Shown here piece by piece: positions 1 to 6,409 of a stretch of DNA of 16,601 bases (position 1 is its first letter; every line of letters begins with the position of its first letter). Below the pieces are notes generated by a model, which did not search any database, was not told where the DNA came from, and was given only the letters and a program-made list of their open reading frames with translations. A program made the translations under genes and the position numbers. This stretch comes from Thiolapillus brandeum (lineage in GTDB: Bacteria > Pseudomonadota > Gammaproteobacteria > Chromatiales > Chromatiaceae). The DNA lies in contig DRLF01000408.1 of assembly GCA_011051425.1 (NCBI GenBank), forward strand, positions 1-16,601, written 5' to 3'.

Positions 1-2
1 CA

Positions 3-1670
3 GACAGCCGTGCCGTGATGCAACGTGAGCGCCATGGCACCCTGCTGGTGGATATGGAGCGGCGTCTGGATCTGTTTGAACTGGCGCTTTGGAAGATCGA
101 TGCCAGTATCTACCCTTACTCGCGCATGCTGGACGACCGTTCTGACCCGCGGCCCTATTATGATGACAAGGGCATTTTCCTGCCGGATGTCTATGACGAC
201 CTGGACAACGGTATCAGCGGCATGGATCAGTACCGGGCCGCCCTGGCGCATATGGCCGGGCATCGCCGCTGGACAGCGCCTGTATTTGCTGACAACCGCA
301 GCCCCATGCAGCGAATCGCCATCGAAACCTTCGAGGATTCGCGCATCGAATACCTGCTGATGCAGGAGTATCCGGGACTGCGCCGCATATTCCAGGCATT
401 GCATCCGGTGCCTGTCGAGGATGAGTGCGACGGGAAACATGAATCCTGTGTCCGTCATCGCCTGACCATGCTGTCACGTGCCATTCTCGATCCGGATCAT
501 GGTTACAGGAATCCGGATCTCCTGGAATTCGTTCAGCGCTTCTTCGAAATCATGGAAAAAGGTGATACCACCACGATGGATGTGGAACTGCTGGGCATCC
601 AGTACATGGCGCGCACCCGCACCCAGGCAGATGCCTTGCCCAATGTCTGGTTCAAGGATACGGAAATCAGCTACCGGGATGACAACCGCAACCTGTGGCA
701 GTTCTACGAACTGGATGACGATGAGGATTTCCATGTAGAGCCCACTGAACTGGAAGAAACCGAGCCTGACGACACGCTGCCACCCCGGCACTACCCGGAA
801 TGGGACTACACCACCCAGACCTACCGACCGGATTGGGCCAGTGTGTATGAAACCCTGCATCCCTCGGAAGATGCGGCTTATATCGATGGTTTGCTGCGCA
901 AGCATGACCGTCTGGCAAAGCAGATCAAACGCATGCTGGATCTGCTGAAACCGCAGAACTACCAGCGCATACGCTACCAGGAAGAGGGTACGGAACTGGA
1001 TCTGGATATCGCCATCCGCTCGCTTATCGACTACAAGACCGGGCATAACCCGGATCCACGCATCAATATCAGCCACAAACACAACGACCGCAATATTGCC
1101 GTGACCATACTGCTCGATCTTTCCGAGTCCCTGGCCCAGCCGGTGGGCAATACCGGTCAGACCCTGCTGGAACTGGAACAGGAAGCGGTATCCCTGCTGG
1201 CCTGGGCCATCGAACAGCTGGGTGACAGTTTTTCCATTGCGGGCTTCCATTCCAATACCCGTCACGAAGTTCGCTATTACCACATAAAGGGCTTCAGTGA
1301 AGGCTGGAACATGGATGTGAAAGGGCGTCTTGCGGCCATGGGTGCCGGTTACTCCACCCGTATGGGTGCCGCCATGCGTCATGCGGCACATTATCTCGAG
1401 CATCAGAAATCCGACAAGAAACTGTTACTGGTGATTACCGACGGCGAACCGGCAGACATCGATGTGCGTGATGAAAAGCATCTCATCGAGGATTCACGTA
1501 TGGCGGTGCGGGAGCTTGATCAGCTGGGTATTTACAGCTATTGCATCAATCTCGACCCCAAAGCGGATGAATATGTGGCGGATATATTTGGCAATCAGTA
1601 TTCCATCATCGACAAGCTCGAGAGCCTGCCGGAAAAACTGCCCAAACTCTTTCTGGCGCTCACCAAATAA
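3..1670 (+). CDS. cbbO: CbbO-type RuBisCO activase subunit with VWA domain (5' partial)
   Basis: This is the C-terminal part of a CbbO/NorD-type protein. CbbO works with the MoxR AAA+ ATPase CbbQ to remodel inhibited RuBisCO, and its von Willebrand A (VWA) domain is thought to contact the enzyme. The frame is open to the window edge (codons for D-S-R-A precede the GTG at 15), so the true start lies upstream. CbbO proteins are usually about 750-800 residues, so roughly 200 or more residues are missing. The VWA domain is C-terminal: the MIDAS motif DLSES is encoded at 1116-1130, followed by the segments TRMGAAMRHA and VITDGEPADID. The middle part is rich in acidic and aromatic residues (FYELDDDEDF). 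NorD of denitrification clusters has the same architecture and is the main alternative. CbbO is preferred on overall sequence character, but the upstream neighbours needed to confirm it are outside the window. No terminator is visible after the TAA. Confidence 0.8.
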   Translation, partial: DSRAVMQRERHGTLLVDMERRLDLFELALWKIDASIYPYSRMLDDRSDPRPYYDDKGIFLPDVYDDLDNGISGMDQYRAALAHMAGHRRWTAPVFADNRSPMQRIAIETFEDSRIEYLLMQEYPGLRRIFQALHPVPVEDECDGKHESCVRHRLTMLSRAILDPDHGYRNPDLLEFVQRFFEIMEKGDTTTMDVELLGIQYMARTRTQADALPNVWFKDTEISYRDDNRNLWQFYELDDDEDFHVEPTELEETEPDDTLPPRHYPEWDYTTQTYRPDWASVYETLHPSEDAAYIDGLLRKHDRLAKQIKRMLDLLKPQNYQRIRYQEEGTELDLDIAIRSLIDYKTGHNPDPRINISHKHNDRNIAVTILLDLSESLAQPVGNTGQTLLELEQEAVSLLAWAIEQLGDSFSIAGFHSNTRHEVRYYHIKGFSEGWNMDVKGRLAAMGAGYSTRMGAAMRHAAHYLEHQKSDKKLLLVITDGEPADIDVRDEKHLIEDSRMAVRELDQLGIYSYCINLDPKADEYVADIFGNQYSIIDKLESLPEKLPKLFLALTK

Positions 1671-1706
1671 CCGGTTTCGCTGCAACAGCTGTTTCTCATT
1701 TTGGTC

Positions 1707-1735
1707 TTGACAGGATCGGCACAGGCGGGGATACT
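1707..1735 (+). promoter_or_regulatory. Predicted sigma-70 promoter of the TetR-family gene
   Basis: A perfect -35 hexamer TTGACA (1707-1712) is followed by a 17-bp spacer and a -10 hexamer GATACT (1730-1735, 4 of 6 consensus). The expected transcription start is near 1742. That leaves only about 24 nt of leader before the ATG at 1766, and nearly all of it is the palindromic operator at 1747-1764. Confidence 0.65.
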
Positions 1736-1746
1736 GATCAGGAAAT

Positions 1747-1764
1747 AAACTGACTGGTCTGTTT
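1747..1764 (+). promoter_or_regulatory. Operator 1: palindrome in the leader of the TetR-family gene
   Basis: The 18-bp sequence AAACTGACTGGTCTGTTT is an imperfect inverted repeat with arms AAACnGAC and GTCnGTTT. It ends one base before the start codon of the regulator. Its right half GGTCTGTTT is the exact reverse complement of the left half AAACAGACC of the palindrome at 2440-2461, so both sites are probably bound by the same protein. The position, just downstream of the predicted transcription start, suits autorepression by roadblock or by blocking promoter escape (inference). Confidence 0.6.
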
Positions 1765-1765
1765 T

Positions 1766-2371
1766 ATGTCGCTTTCAGACAAAGCACTCGCTACCCGGGA
1801 ACGGATTCTTACGGCAGCCACCGAATTGTTCTATCTGAACGGTTATCACGCCACAGGACTGGACAAGGTTATTCGCCGGGCAGGTGTGACCAAGGGTAAT
1901 TTTTACTACCATTTTCCCAGCAAGGAAGCGCTGGCGATCGCCACGCTGGAATGGCAGTTCGAAAAGGTTTCCCGTGAACTGCAGACCCAGGTGCTGACCA
2001 AAGACAGCACGCCCCTGGACACGTTGATCGCGCTGCTGGAATTCATGGCGGCAAGACAAAAACAACAACATGAAAAAGGCCAGATATGTGGTTGTTATTT
2101 CGGTAATTTCACTCTGGAGCTCAGCGCGGCCAGCCCGCAGGTGCGCGCCAAGGTGAACGAAATATTTTCACGCTATCTCGGGTTGATCGAAGACCTGTTG
2201 CAACGTGCTGTTGAGGAAGGACAAATAAAAAAATCACTGGACCCGGCCAGGTTCGCGGCTGTAGTGCTTGGCCAGATAGAAGGGGCCATCCTGCTCGACA
2301 AAGCCAGTCAAAATCCGGTTCATTTTGAAACGAGTATCGAATTTATCAGGCAGTATCTGAAGGCTGCCTGA
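1766..2371 (+). CDS. TetR/AcrR-family repressor, NemR-like
   Basis: A 201-residue TetR-type repressor. The N-terminal DNA-binding domain covers about residues 8-55, with the helix-turn-helix at about 29-48 (ATGLDKVIRRAGVTKGNFYYHF). The C-terminal half is the ligand and dimer domain. It contains the segment GQICGCYFGNF with Cys108 and Cys110, and Lys179 in GAILLDKAS. From memory of E. coli NemR (a sensor of electrophiles and reactive chlorine), Cys110 falls at the place of redox-active Cys106 and Lys179 at Lys175. This suggests redox or electrophile sensing, but it is a by-eye alignment. No Shine-Dalgarno sequence lies near the ATG: the only purine-rich stretch, AGGAAA at 1740-1745, is too far upstream, and the frame has a stop at 1751-1753, so no upstream start is possible. 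The gene is flanked by two matching palindromes and ends 39 bp before an intrinsic terminator. The next gene (CMD/AhpD-like) is the likely target. Confidence 0.9.
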   Translation: MSLSDKALATRERILTAATELFYLNGYHATGLDKVIRRAGVTKGNFYYHFPSKEALAIATLEWQFEKVSRELQTQVLTKDSTPLDTLIALLEFMAARQKQQHEKGQICGCYFGNFTLELSAASPQVRAKVNEIFSRYLGLIEDLLQRAVEEGQIKKSLDPARFAAVVLGQIEGAILLDKASQNPVHFETSIEFIRQYLKAA

Positions 2372-2409
2372 TATCACGACAGCTGCTCCCCAGGGGTAGC
2401 TGAAAATCC

Positions 2410-2430
2410 GCCGTACAAACGGCTTTTTTT
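2410..2430 (+). terminator. Intrinsic terminator of the TetR-family gene
   Basis: A 5-bp GC-rich stem GCCGT (2410-2414) / ACGGC (2419-2423) with loop ACAA is followed directly by seven T residues (2424-2430). This is a textbook rho-independent terminator. It separates the regulator transcript from the CMD-family gene, which must then have its own promoter. Confidence 0.8.
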
Positions 2431-2439
2431 AGGTAACAA

Positions 2440-2461
2440 AAACAGACCGACAGGTCGGTTT
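2440..2461 (+). promoter_or_regulatory. Operator 2: palindrome upstream of the CMD-family gene
   Basis: The 22-bp inverted repeat has half-sites AAACAGACC (2440-2448) and GGTCGGTTT (2453-2461) separated by GACA. The core GACC-N4-GGTC matches the core of the E. coli NemR box (TAGACC-N4-GGTCTA). A possible -10 hexamer, TATTAA at 2461-2466, abuts the site. No good -35 is visible at the right distance, so a bound repressor would cover the promoter spacer. A Shine-Dalgarno GAGG at 2471-2474 follows, 8 nt before the ATG at 2483. Confidence 0.65.
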
Positions 2462-2482
2462 ATTAATTGAGAGGACAGAACA

Positions 2483-3028
2483 ATGACGAATGTACTTGTT
2501 AACCCGGTGATACCTGAGTCAGATCAGGAGCTTGTCAGTAATATCTTCGGTGGCGTGGAAGAGCATCTGGGGTTTGTGCCGGCCGGTTTGCGCCTGTATG
2601 GCATCAGCCCGCCACTGTTGCAGAGTTTTGTGGGTACCGTCGGTTACTTCATGGGGCATGAACGGCTCAGCCAGAAACTGCTGGCATTTGTTCGCTATCT
2701 GGTATCTTCGGATGCGAACTGCCATTTCTGTATCGACTTCAATGGCGCTATTCTGATGAACCAGGGTGTAACGGCAGAGGAAATCCAGGCAGCGAAAGAC
2801 AATCCGCACGACGCTCCGCTGGATGCCGGGGAAAAGACGCTGCTCAGGATTGCTCTGTCTGCCATAGAAGATCCCGAGGGTGTGAGCGCCGCGGACATCG
2901 ATGCCGCCAGGCAGCAGGGTTACAGTGACCGTGATGTGTTCGATGTTGTGGCAGTGGCTGCGAACAACAAAGCTTTCACTCATGTTTTGCGCACCTTCAA
3001 TGTGGAAGATCAGGGGGCTTTCGCCTGA
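2483..3028 (+). CDS. Carboxymuconolactone decarboxylase / AhpD-like family protein
   Basis: A 181-residue all-helical protein of the CMD/AhpD superfamily, whose members are decarboxylases or thiol-dependent peroxidase partners. The redox-type motif is C80-H-F-C83-I-D-F-N87. The classic AhpD signature has His at the third residue after the second Cys; here it is Asn. A CxxC pair with this spacing still supports thiol-disulfide chemistry, but the proton-relay His of AhpD is absent, so peroxidase activity cannot be assumed. The second half (about 105-175) carries the paired-helix region ending in AANNKAFTHVLRTFNV. A strong Shine-Dalgarno (GAGAGGA, 2469-2475) fixes the start. An operator related to the one before the TetR gene lies immediately upstream, so the protein is probably induced by the signal that inactivates that repressor. 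The substrate is unknown. Confidence 0.82.
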   Translation: MTNVLVNPVIPESDQELVSNIFGGVEEHLGFVPAGLRLYGISPPLLQSFVGTVGYFMGHERLSQKLLAFVRYLVSSDANCHFCIDFNGAILMNQGVTAEEIQAAKDNPHDAPLDAGEKTLLRIALSAIEDPEGVSAADIDAARQQGYSDRDVFDVVAVAANNKAFTHVLRTFNVEDQGAFA

Positions 3029-3039
3029 AGCTGACAGGA

Positions 3040-3072
3040 AGGCCGGGCGGCAGCCAGGGTGTGGCCCGGCCT
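3040..3072 (+). terminator. Strong hairpin after the CMD-family gene, possible terminator
   Basis: A perfect 9-bp GC-rich inverted repeat, AGGCCGGGC (3040-3048) and GCCCGGCCT (3064-3072), encloses a 15-nt loop. It lies 11 bp after the stop codon. No T-run follows (the next bases are GTTCAGTC), so it is either a weak or factor-assisted terminator or a 3'-end-stabilising structure. Confidence 0.5.
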
Positions 3073-3119
3073 GTTCAGTCAGTCAGGTGCCATGGGTACG
3101 GTTTTTACTCGCCTCCGAA

Positions 3120-3148
3120 GGGAAATTTCCCCGAAAATAGGGCATAAT
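3120..3148 (+). promoter_or_regulatory. Likely purEK promoter region with a 12-bp perfect palindrome
   Basis: A good -10 hexamer CATAAT lies at 3143-3148, 44 bp before the purE ATG. No consensus -35 is present. The place where one is expected is taken by the perfect palindrome GGGAAATTTCCC (3120-3131). This could be an activator or repressor site. It does not resemble the E. coli PurR box. A small hairpin GCCC-TGC-GGGC (3169-3179) then sits in the leader just before the start codon. Confidence 0.4.
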
Positions 3149-3192
3149 GCGCGTTTTTCCAACGATCCGCCCTGCGGGCAGAGAAACGGCTT

Positions 3193-3687
3193 ATGCAAGC
3201 ACTGGTTGGCGTCATCATGGGGTCCAGTTCCGACTGGGAAACCATGCGTCATGCGACAGAAACCCTGGAGAAGCTGGGTATCCCTTTCGAGAAGGAAGTG
3301 GTATCTGCCCACCGTACTCCCGACAAACTGTTCCAATATGCGGAACAGGCCAGGGAGCGGGGCATAGAGGTAATCATCGCCGGCGCCGGTGGCGCGGCGC
3401 ATCTGCCCGGCATGGTGGCCGCCAAGACCAGCCTGCCGGTACTGGGTGTGCCTGTGCAGTCCAAGGCGCTCAATGGCATGGATTCACTGCTTTCCATCGC
3501 ACAGATGCCTGCGGGCATACCTGTTGGCACCCTGGCCATCGGACGGGCAGGCGCCGTCAATGCCGCACTGTTTTCGGCATCCATCCTGGGCAACAAGTAC
3601 GCTGAAATACAGTCTGCCCTGGATGATTTCCGGAAGCAGCAGACAGAAACGGTGCTCGCAAATCCCGATCCTGCAGCAGGCTCATGA
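3193..3687 (+). CDS. purE: N5-carboxyaminoimidazole ribonucleotide mutase (class I PurE)
   Basis: PurE moves the carboxyl group of N5-CAIR from the exocyclic nitrogen to C4, giving CAIR, in the de novo purine pathway in the cytoplasm. The 164-residue length is normal for class I PurE. Family motifs are all present: [13 protein letters not shown] near the N-terminus (phosphate-binding loop), SAHRTP with the catalytic-region His40, [11 protein letters not shown] at about 64-74, and [21 protein letters not shown] at about 87-106. The ATG at 3193 gives the expected N-terminus, although its Shine-Dalgarno (AGAGA at about 3180) is weak. The last 15 residues ([14 protein letters not shown]) look like a non-conserved tail. 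The stop codon overlaps the start of purK (ATGA), indicating translational coupling. Confidence 0.96.
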   Translation: MQALVGVIMGSSSDWETMRHATETLEKLGIPFEKEVVSAHRTPDKLFQYAEQARERGIEVIIAGAGGAAHLPGMVAAKTSLPVLGVPVQSKALNGMDSLLSIAQMPAGIPVGTLAIGRAGAVNAALFSASILGNKYAEIQSALDDFRKQQTETVLANPDPAAGS

Positions 3688-4772
3688 AAATCGGTATCCT
3701 CGGCGGGGGGCAACTGGCGCGTATGCTGGCGCTGGCGGGTTATCCACTGGGACTGGATTTCACGGTGCTGGAACCCGCTGCCGATGCCTGTGCCGCACCG
3801 CTCTCCCGGCACATACAGGCTGCCTATGATGATGCGGAAGGTCTTGAAAGACTGGCGGCAGAATGTGAACTCATTACCTATGAGTTTGAAAGTGTGCCGG
3901 CAGATGCCGTGGAGAAGCTGGATGCGTCCCTGGACGTATTTCCGCCGCCTTCGGCCCTTGCTACGGCCCGGGACCGGAATCACGAGAAAACCCTGTTCAA
4001 TGAACTGGGCATAGAAACCGCGCCTTTTGCAGAAGTTCATGATCTGCGAACTCTGCAGCTGGCCGTGGAAAATATCGGATTGCCAGCCATCCTCAAGACC
4101 CGCACCCTGGGTTATGACGGCAAAGGCCAGCAGGTGATTCGTCCCGGTGACGACCTGCAGTCGGCATGGGAAGCCATCGGTGAGGTGCCGGCGATACTGG
4201 AAGGTCTGGTGGATTTCGAGCGTGAAGTATCGATCATCGCAGTGCGCAACGTATCCGGTGAAATGGCTTTCTATCCGCTGGCGGAAAATGTACACGAACA
4301 GGGCATACTGCGCCTGTCCACCTGCCTGCATGATGATTTCCACCAGCCTCTGGCGGAAGAATATGCGAAGCGTGTGCTGCAACGGCTGGACTATGTGGGC
4401 GTTCTGGCCATCGAGTTCTTTCAGGTAGGCTCTCACCTGCTGGCCAACGAGATGGCACCCCGGGTGCACAACTCCGGACACTGGACTATCGAAGGCGCGG
4501 AAACCAGTCAGTTTGAAAATCATTTACGGGCCATACTCAATCTCCCGCTGGGCAGCACAGCGCCCGTGGCGCATGCCGCCATGGTGAATATCATCGGTGA
4601 ACTGCCTGATACCCGTGTTGTACTCGGGATGAAAAACGCGCACTTGCATCTGTATGGCAAGGCTCCCAGAGCAGGGCGCAAGATTGGGCATGTCACGGTG
4701 CGGGAAGCGACGGCACAGATGCTGCAGGAAAGCCTGACCCTGCTGAAAGAAACTGACCTGATTTCCTTTTGA
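3684..4772 (+). CDS. purK: N5-carboxyaminoimidazole ribonucleotide synthetase (PurK)
   Basis: PurK uses ATP and bicarbonate to carboxylate AIR to N5-CAIR, the substrate of PurE encoded just upstream. The 362-residue protein has the ATP-grasp layout. The N-terminal pre-grasp fold starts with [13 protein letters not shown] (residues 4-16). ATP-binding segments are [15 protein letters not shown] (about 136-150) and [13 protein letters not shown] (173-185). The metal- and product-binding region is [20 protein letters not shown] (about 253-272). The start overlaps the purE stop by 4 bp (ATGA), so the two are almost certainly co-transcribed and coupled. Length and all key motifs are intact. The gap of 33 bp to the next gene, without an obvious terminator, would permit read-through into the antiporter gene. 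Confidence 0.96.
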   Translation: MKIGILGGGQLARMLALAGYPLGLDFTVLEPAADACAAPLSRHIQAAYDDAEGLERLAAECELITYEFESVPADAVEKLDASLDVFPPPSALATARDRNHEKTLFNELGIETAPFAEVHDLRTLQLAVENIGLPAILKTRTLGYDGKGQQVIRPGDDLQSAWEAIGEVPAILEGLVDFEREVSIIAVRNVSGEMAFYPLAENVHEQGILRLSTCLHDDFHQPLAEEYAKRVLQRLDYVGVLAIEFFQVGSHLLANEMAPRVHNSGHWTIEGAETSQFENHLRAILNLPLGSTAPVAHAAMVNIIGELPDTRVVLGMKNAHLHLYGKAPRAGRKIGHVTVREATAQMLQESLTLLKETDLISF

Positions 4773-4805
4773 CCATTGGTAAATGATGCCAAATGAAGGA
4801 TTCGA

Positions 4806-5813
4806 ATGACACCTGACATGCTTTGGTTTATCGCGGCTGTGGTGGCGGGTCTGATGGTTCTGGTCTGGAGTGCTGATCAGTTCGTGGCTGGTGCTGCGGG
4901 CTTGGCGCGGGCGCTGGGCATTTCCACGCTCATCATTGGCCTGACTATCGTTGCCTTTGGTACATCGGCGCCAGAGATGCTGGTATCTGCCGTAGCTGCG
5001 CTGCAGGGAAACAGTGGCCTGGCGATCGGGAACGCCGTGGGTTCCAACATTGCCAATATGGCACTGGTGTTGGGCGTGACGGCGCTGATCGCTCCGCTGG
5101 CGGTCCATTCGCGCACCCTGAGCCGGGAATTCCCCCTGATGCTGCTCGTGATGGTGGTTTCCTGGCTGCTGTTGTGGAATGGTGAACTGTCGCGCCTGGA
5201 CGGGATTGTGCTTCTGGCCGGCATACTGGCGGTGATCCTCTGGACCATTCATCTGGCGCGCACCTCGGGTGTCGAAGATCCCCTGATCGAGGAACTGACA
5301 GAGGAAATTCCCGAAGCCATGCCCAGGCGACGGGCCTGGTGGCTGCTGTTGTCGGGGCTGGTGCTGCTGCTGGCCAGTTCCAAGCTGCTGGTGTGGGGGG
5401 CTGTGGGTATCGCCCAGTACTATGGTGTCAGTGATCTGGTGATTGGACTGACGATCGTGGCCATCGGTACCTCTCTGCCGGAACTGGCTGCATCAGTCGC
5501 TGCAGCGCGCAAGAACGAGCATGATATCGCCGTGGGCAATGTGGTCGGTTCAAACCTGTTCAACATTCTGGCAGTGCTGGGTATTGCCGGCACCATCGGC
5601 CCCGGTGCGGTCGATCCTGCCGTGCTGTATCGGGATTTCCCTCTCATGCTGGCGCTGGCAGTGGCCCTGTATCTCATGGCAAGAGGCTTCAATCACAATG
5701 GCCATGGCCTGATAAAGCGCTGGGCGGGCATGGTGCTGCTGCTGGTGTTCCTCGGGTACCAGGTCAGCCTGTTTCTGATGGTGTCTGCCACCGTCAGAGC
5801 AGCGACTTCCTGA
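4806..5813 (+). CDS. CaCA-family Na+/Ca2+ (cation/proton) antiporter, YrbG-like
   Basis: A 335-residue inner-membrane antiporter of the Ca2+:cation antiporter superfamily. Two alpha-repeats of inverted topology form the ion site. The first has GLTIVAFGTSAPEM (about 45-58) followed by GNAVGSNIANM (75-85). The second has GLTIVAIGTSLPEL (about 214-227) followed by GNVVGSNLFNI (244-254). Each carries the acidic residue in GTS-x-PE that coordinates the ion (Glu57 and Glu226). About ten hydrophobic segments are visible, and an acidic central cytoplasmic loop (VEDPLIEELTEEIPE, about 156-170) separates the halves. The length is typical for bacterial YrbG/CaxA-like members. The Shine-Dalgarno AAGGA at 4796-4800 lies 5 nt before the ATG. 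Calcium/sodium exchange is the family expectation; actual substrate and direction cannot be read from sequence. Confidence 0.9.
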   Translation: MTPDMLWFIAAVVAGLMVLVWSADQFVAGAAGLARALGISTLIIGLTIVAFGTSAPEMLVSAVAALQGNSGLAIGNAVGSNIANMALVLGVTALIAPLAVHSRTLSREFPLMLLVMVVSWLLLWNGELSRLDGIVLLAGILAVILWTIHLARTSGVEDPLIEELTEEIPEAMPRRRAWWLLLSGLVLLLASSKLLVWGAVGIAQYYGVSDLVIGLTIVAIGTSLPELAASVAAARKNEHDIAVGNVVGSNLFNILAVLGIAGTIGPGAVDPAVLYRDFPLMLALAVALYLMARGFNHNGHGLIKRWAGMVLLLVFLGYQVSLFLMVSATVRAATS

Positions 5814-5839
5814 TTCAGGTTCGTTTCAGGGATTTTCGG

Positions 5840-5845
5840 TATAAT
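5840..5845 (+). promoter_or_regulatory. Consensus -10 hexamer before the UPF0114-pycAB unit
   Basis: TATAAT at 5840-5845 is a perfect sigma-70 -10 element, 37 bp before the ATG at 5883. The -35 region 17 bp upstream (AGGTTC, 5817-5822) is poor and there is no extended TG motif, so the promoter may need an activator. It lies only 26 bp after the antiporter stop codon. Confidence 0.5.
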
Positions 5846-5882
5846 TCAATCCTTTGTGCGCGTAAAGAAAATTTGAATCACT

Positions 5883-6395
5883 ATGAAGGCACTGGAACAC
5901 ATTCTCGAAGTATTCATGTTCAACAGCCGTTGGTTGCTGGCGCCTTTCTATGTGGGTCTGATTCTGGCCATCGGTTTGCTGATGGTGACTTTTTTCAAAG
6001 AGTTTCTGCATCTTGTGCCCATTTCCCTTTTTCACGAGCCGGGGCCGGAGATCGTGCTGGGCATTCTGTCACTCATCGATCTGGTGCTGGTGGCCAATCT
6101 GATGCTGATCATCGTATTCGCCGGATACGAAAATTTTGTATCTCGTATCGATGTGGCGGATCACAAAGACAGGCCGGAATGGATGGGCAAGGTGGGATTC
6201 ACCGACCTCAAGATCAAGCTGATCGGTTCCATCGTTGCCATTTCGGGTATCGAACTGCTGAAGCTGTTCGTCAACGTCAGTGAAGGTGTTTCCCAGCAGG
6301 AACTGATATGGAAGGTCTCCATTCACATTACGCTGGTCGTTTCCGGCGTGCTGTTCGCGCTGATGGACAGAATCGGCGGCAAGACGCCGCATTGA
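5883..6395 (+). CDS. UPF0114 (YqhA-like) four-helix membrane protein of unknown function
   Basis: A 170-residue integral membrane protein of the UPF0114/YqhA family. It begins with the characteristic NSRWLLAPFYVGL (residues 14-26). Four hydrophobic segments lie at about 18-38, 58-80, 110-130 and 143-162. A conserved-looking cytoplasmic loop GYENFVSRIDVADHKDRPEWMGKVGFTDLKIKL (about 81-113, quoted only to locate it) holds several charged residues. The function of this family is not established; transport or channel activity is a guess. The ATG lies 37 bp downstream of a consensus -10 element, and the Shine-Dalgarno is weak (AAAGAAA). The pyruvate carboxylase subunit A gene begins only 14 bp after its stop, so this protein appears to be the first gene of the pyruvate carboxylase operon. 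That suggests, but does not prove, a role linked to pyruvate, oxaloacetate or bicarbonate handling. Confidence 0.85.
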   Translation: MKALEHILEVFMFNSRWLLAPFYVGLILAIGLLMVTFFKEFLHLVPISLFHEPGPEIVLGILSLIDLVLVANLMLIIVFAGYENFVSRIDVADHKDRPEWMGKVGFTDLKIKLIGSIVAISGIELLKLFVNVSEGVSQQELIWKVSIHITLVVSGVLFALMDRIGGKTPH

Positions 6396-6409
6396 CAGGT
6401 AGATAAATC

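Noticed and set aside
474..1403. 309-codon open frame on the minus strand opposite cbbO
   Set aside because: It is antisense to a conserved VWA-domain gene and shows no motif or ribosome-binding site.
1684..1693. Palindrome AACAGCTGTT after cbbO as a terminator
   Set aside because: The self-complementary 10-mer has no loop or T-run and is too short to act as an intrinsic terminator.
3249..4523. 424-codon open frame on the minus strand opposite purE and purK
   Set aside because: It lies wholly antisense to two clearly conserved genes, its translation has no recognisable domain, and such shadow frames arise from the codon bias of the + strand genes.
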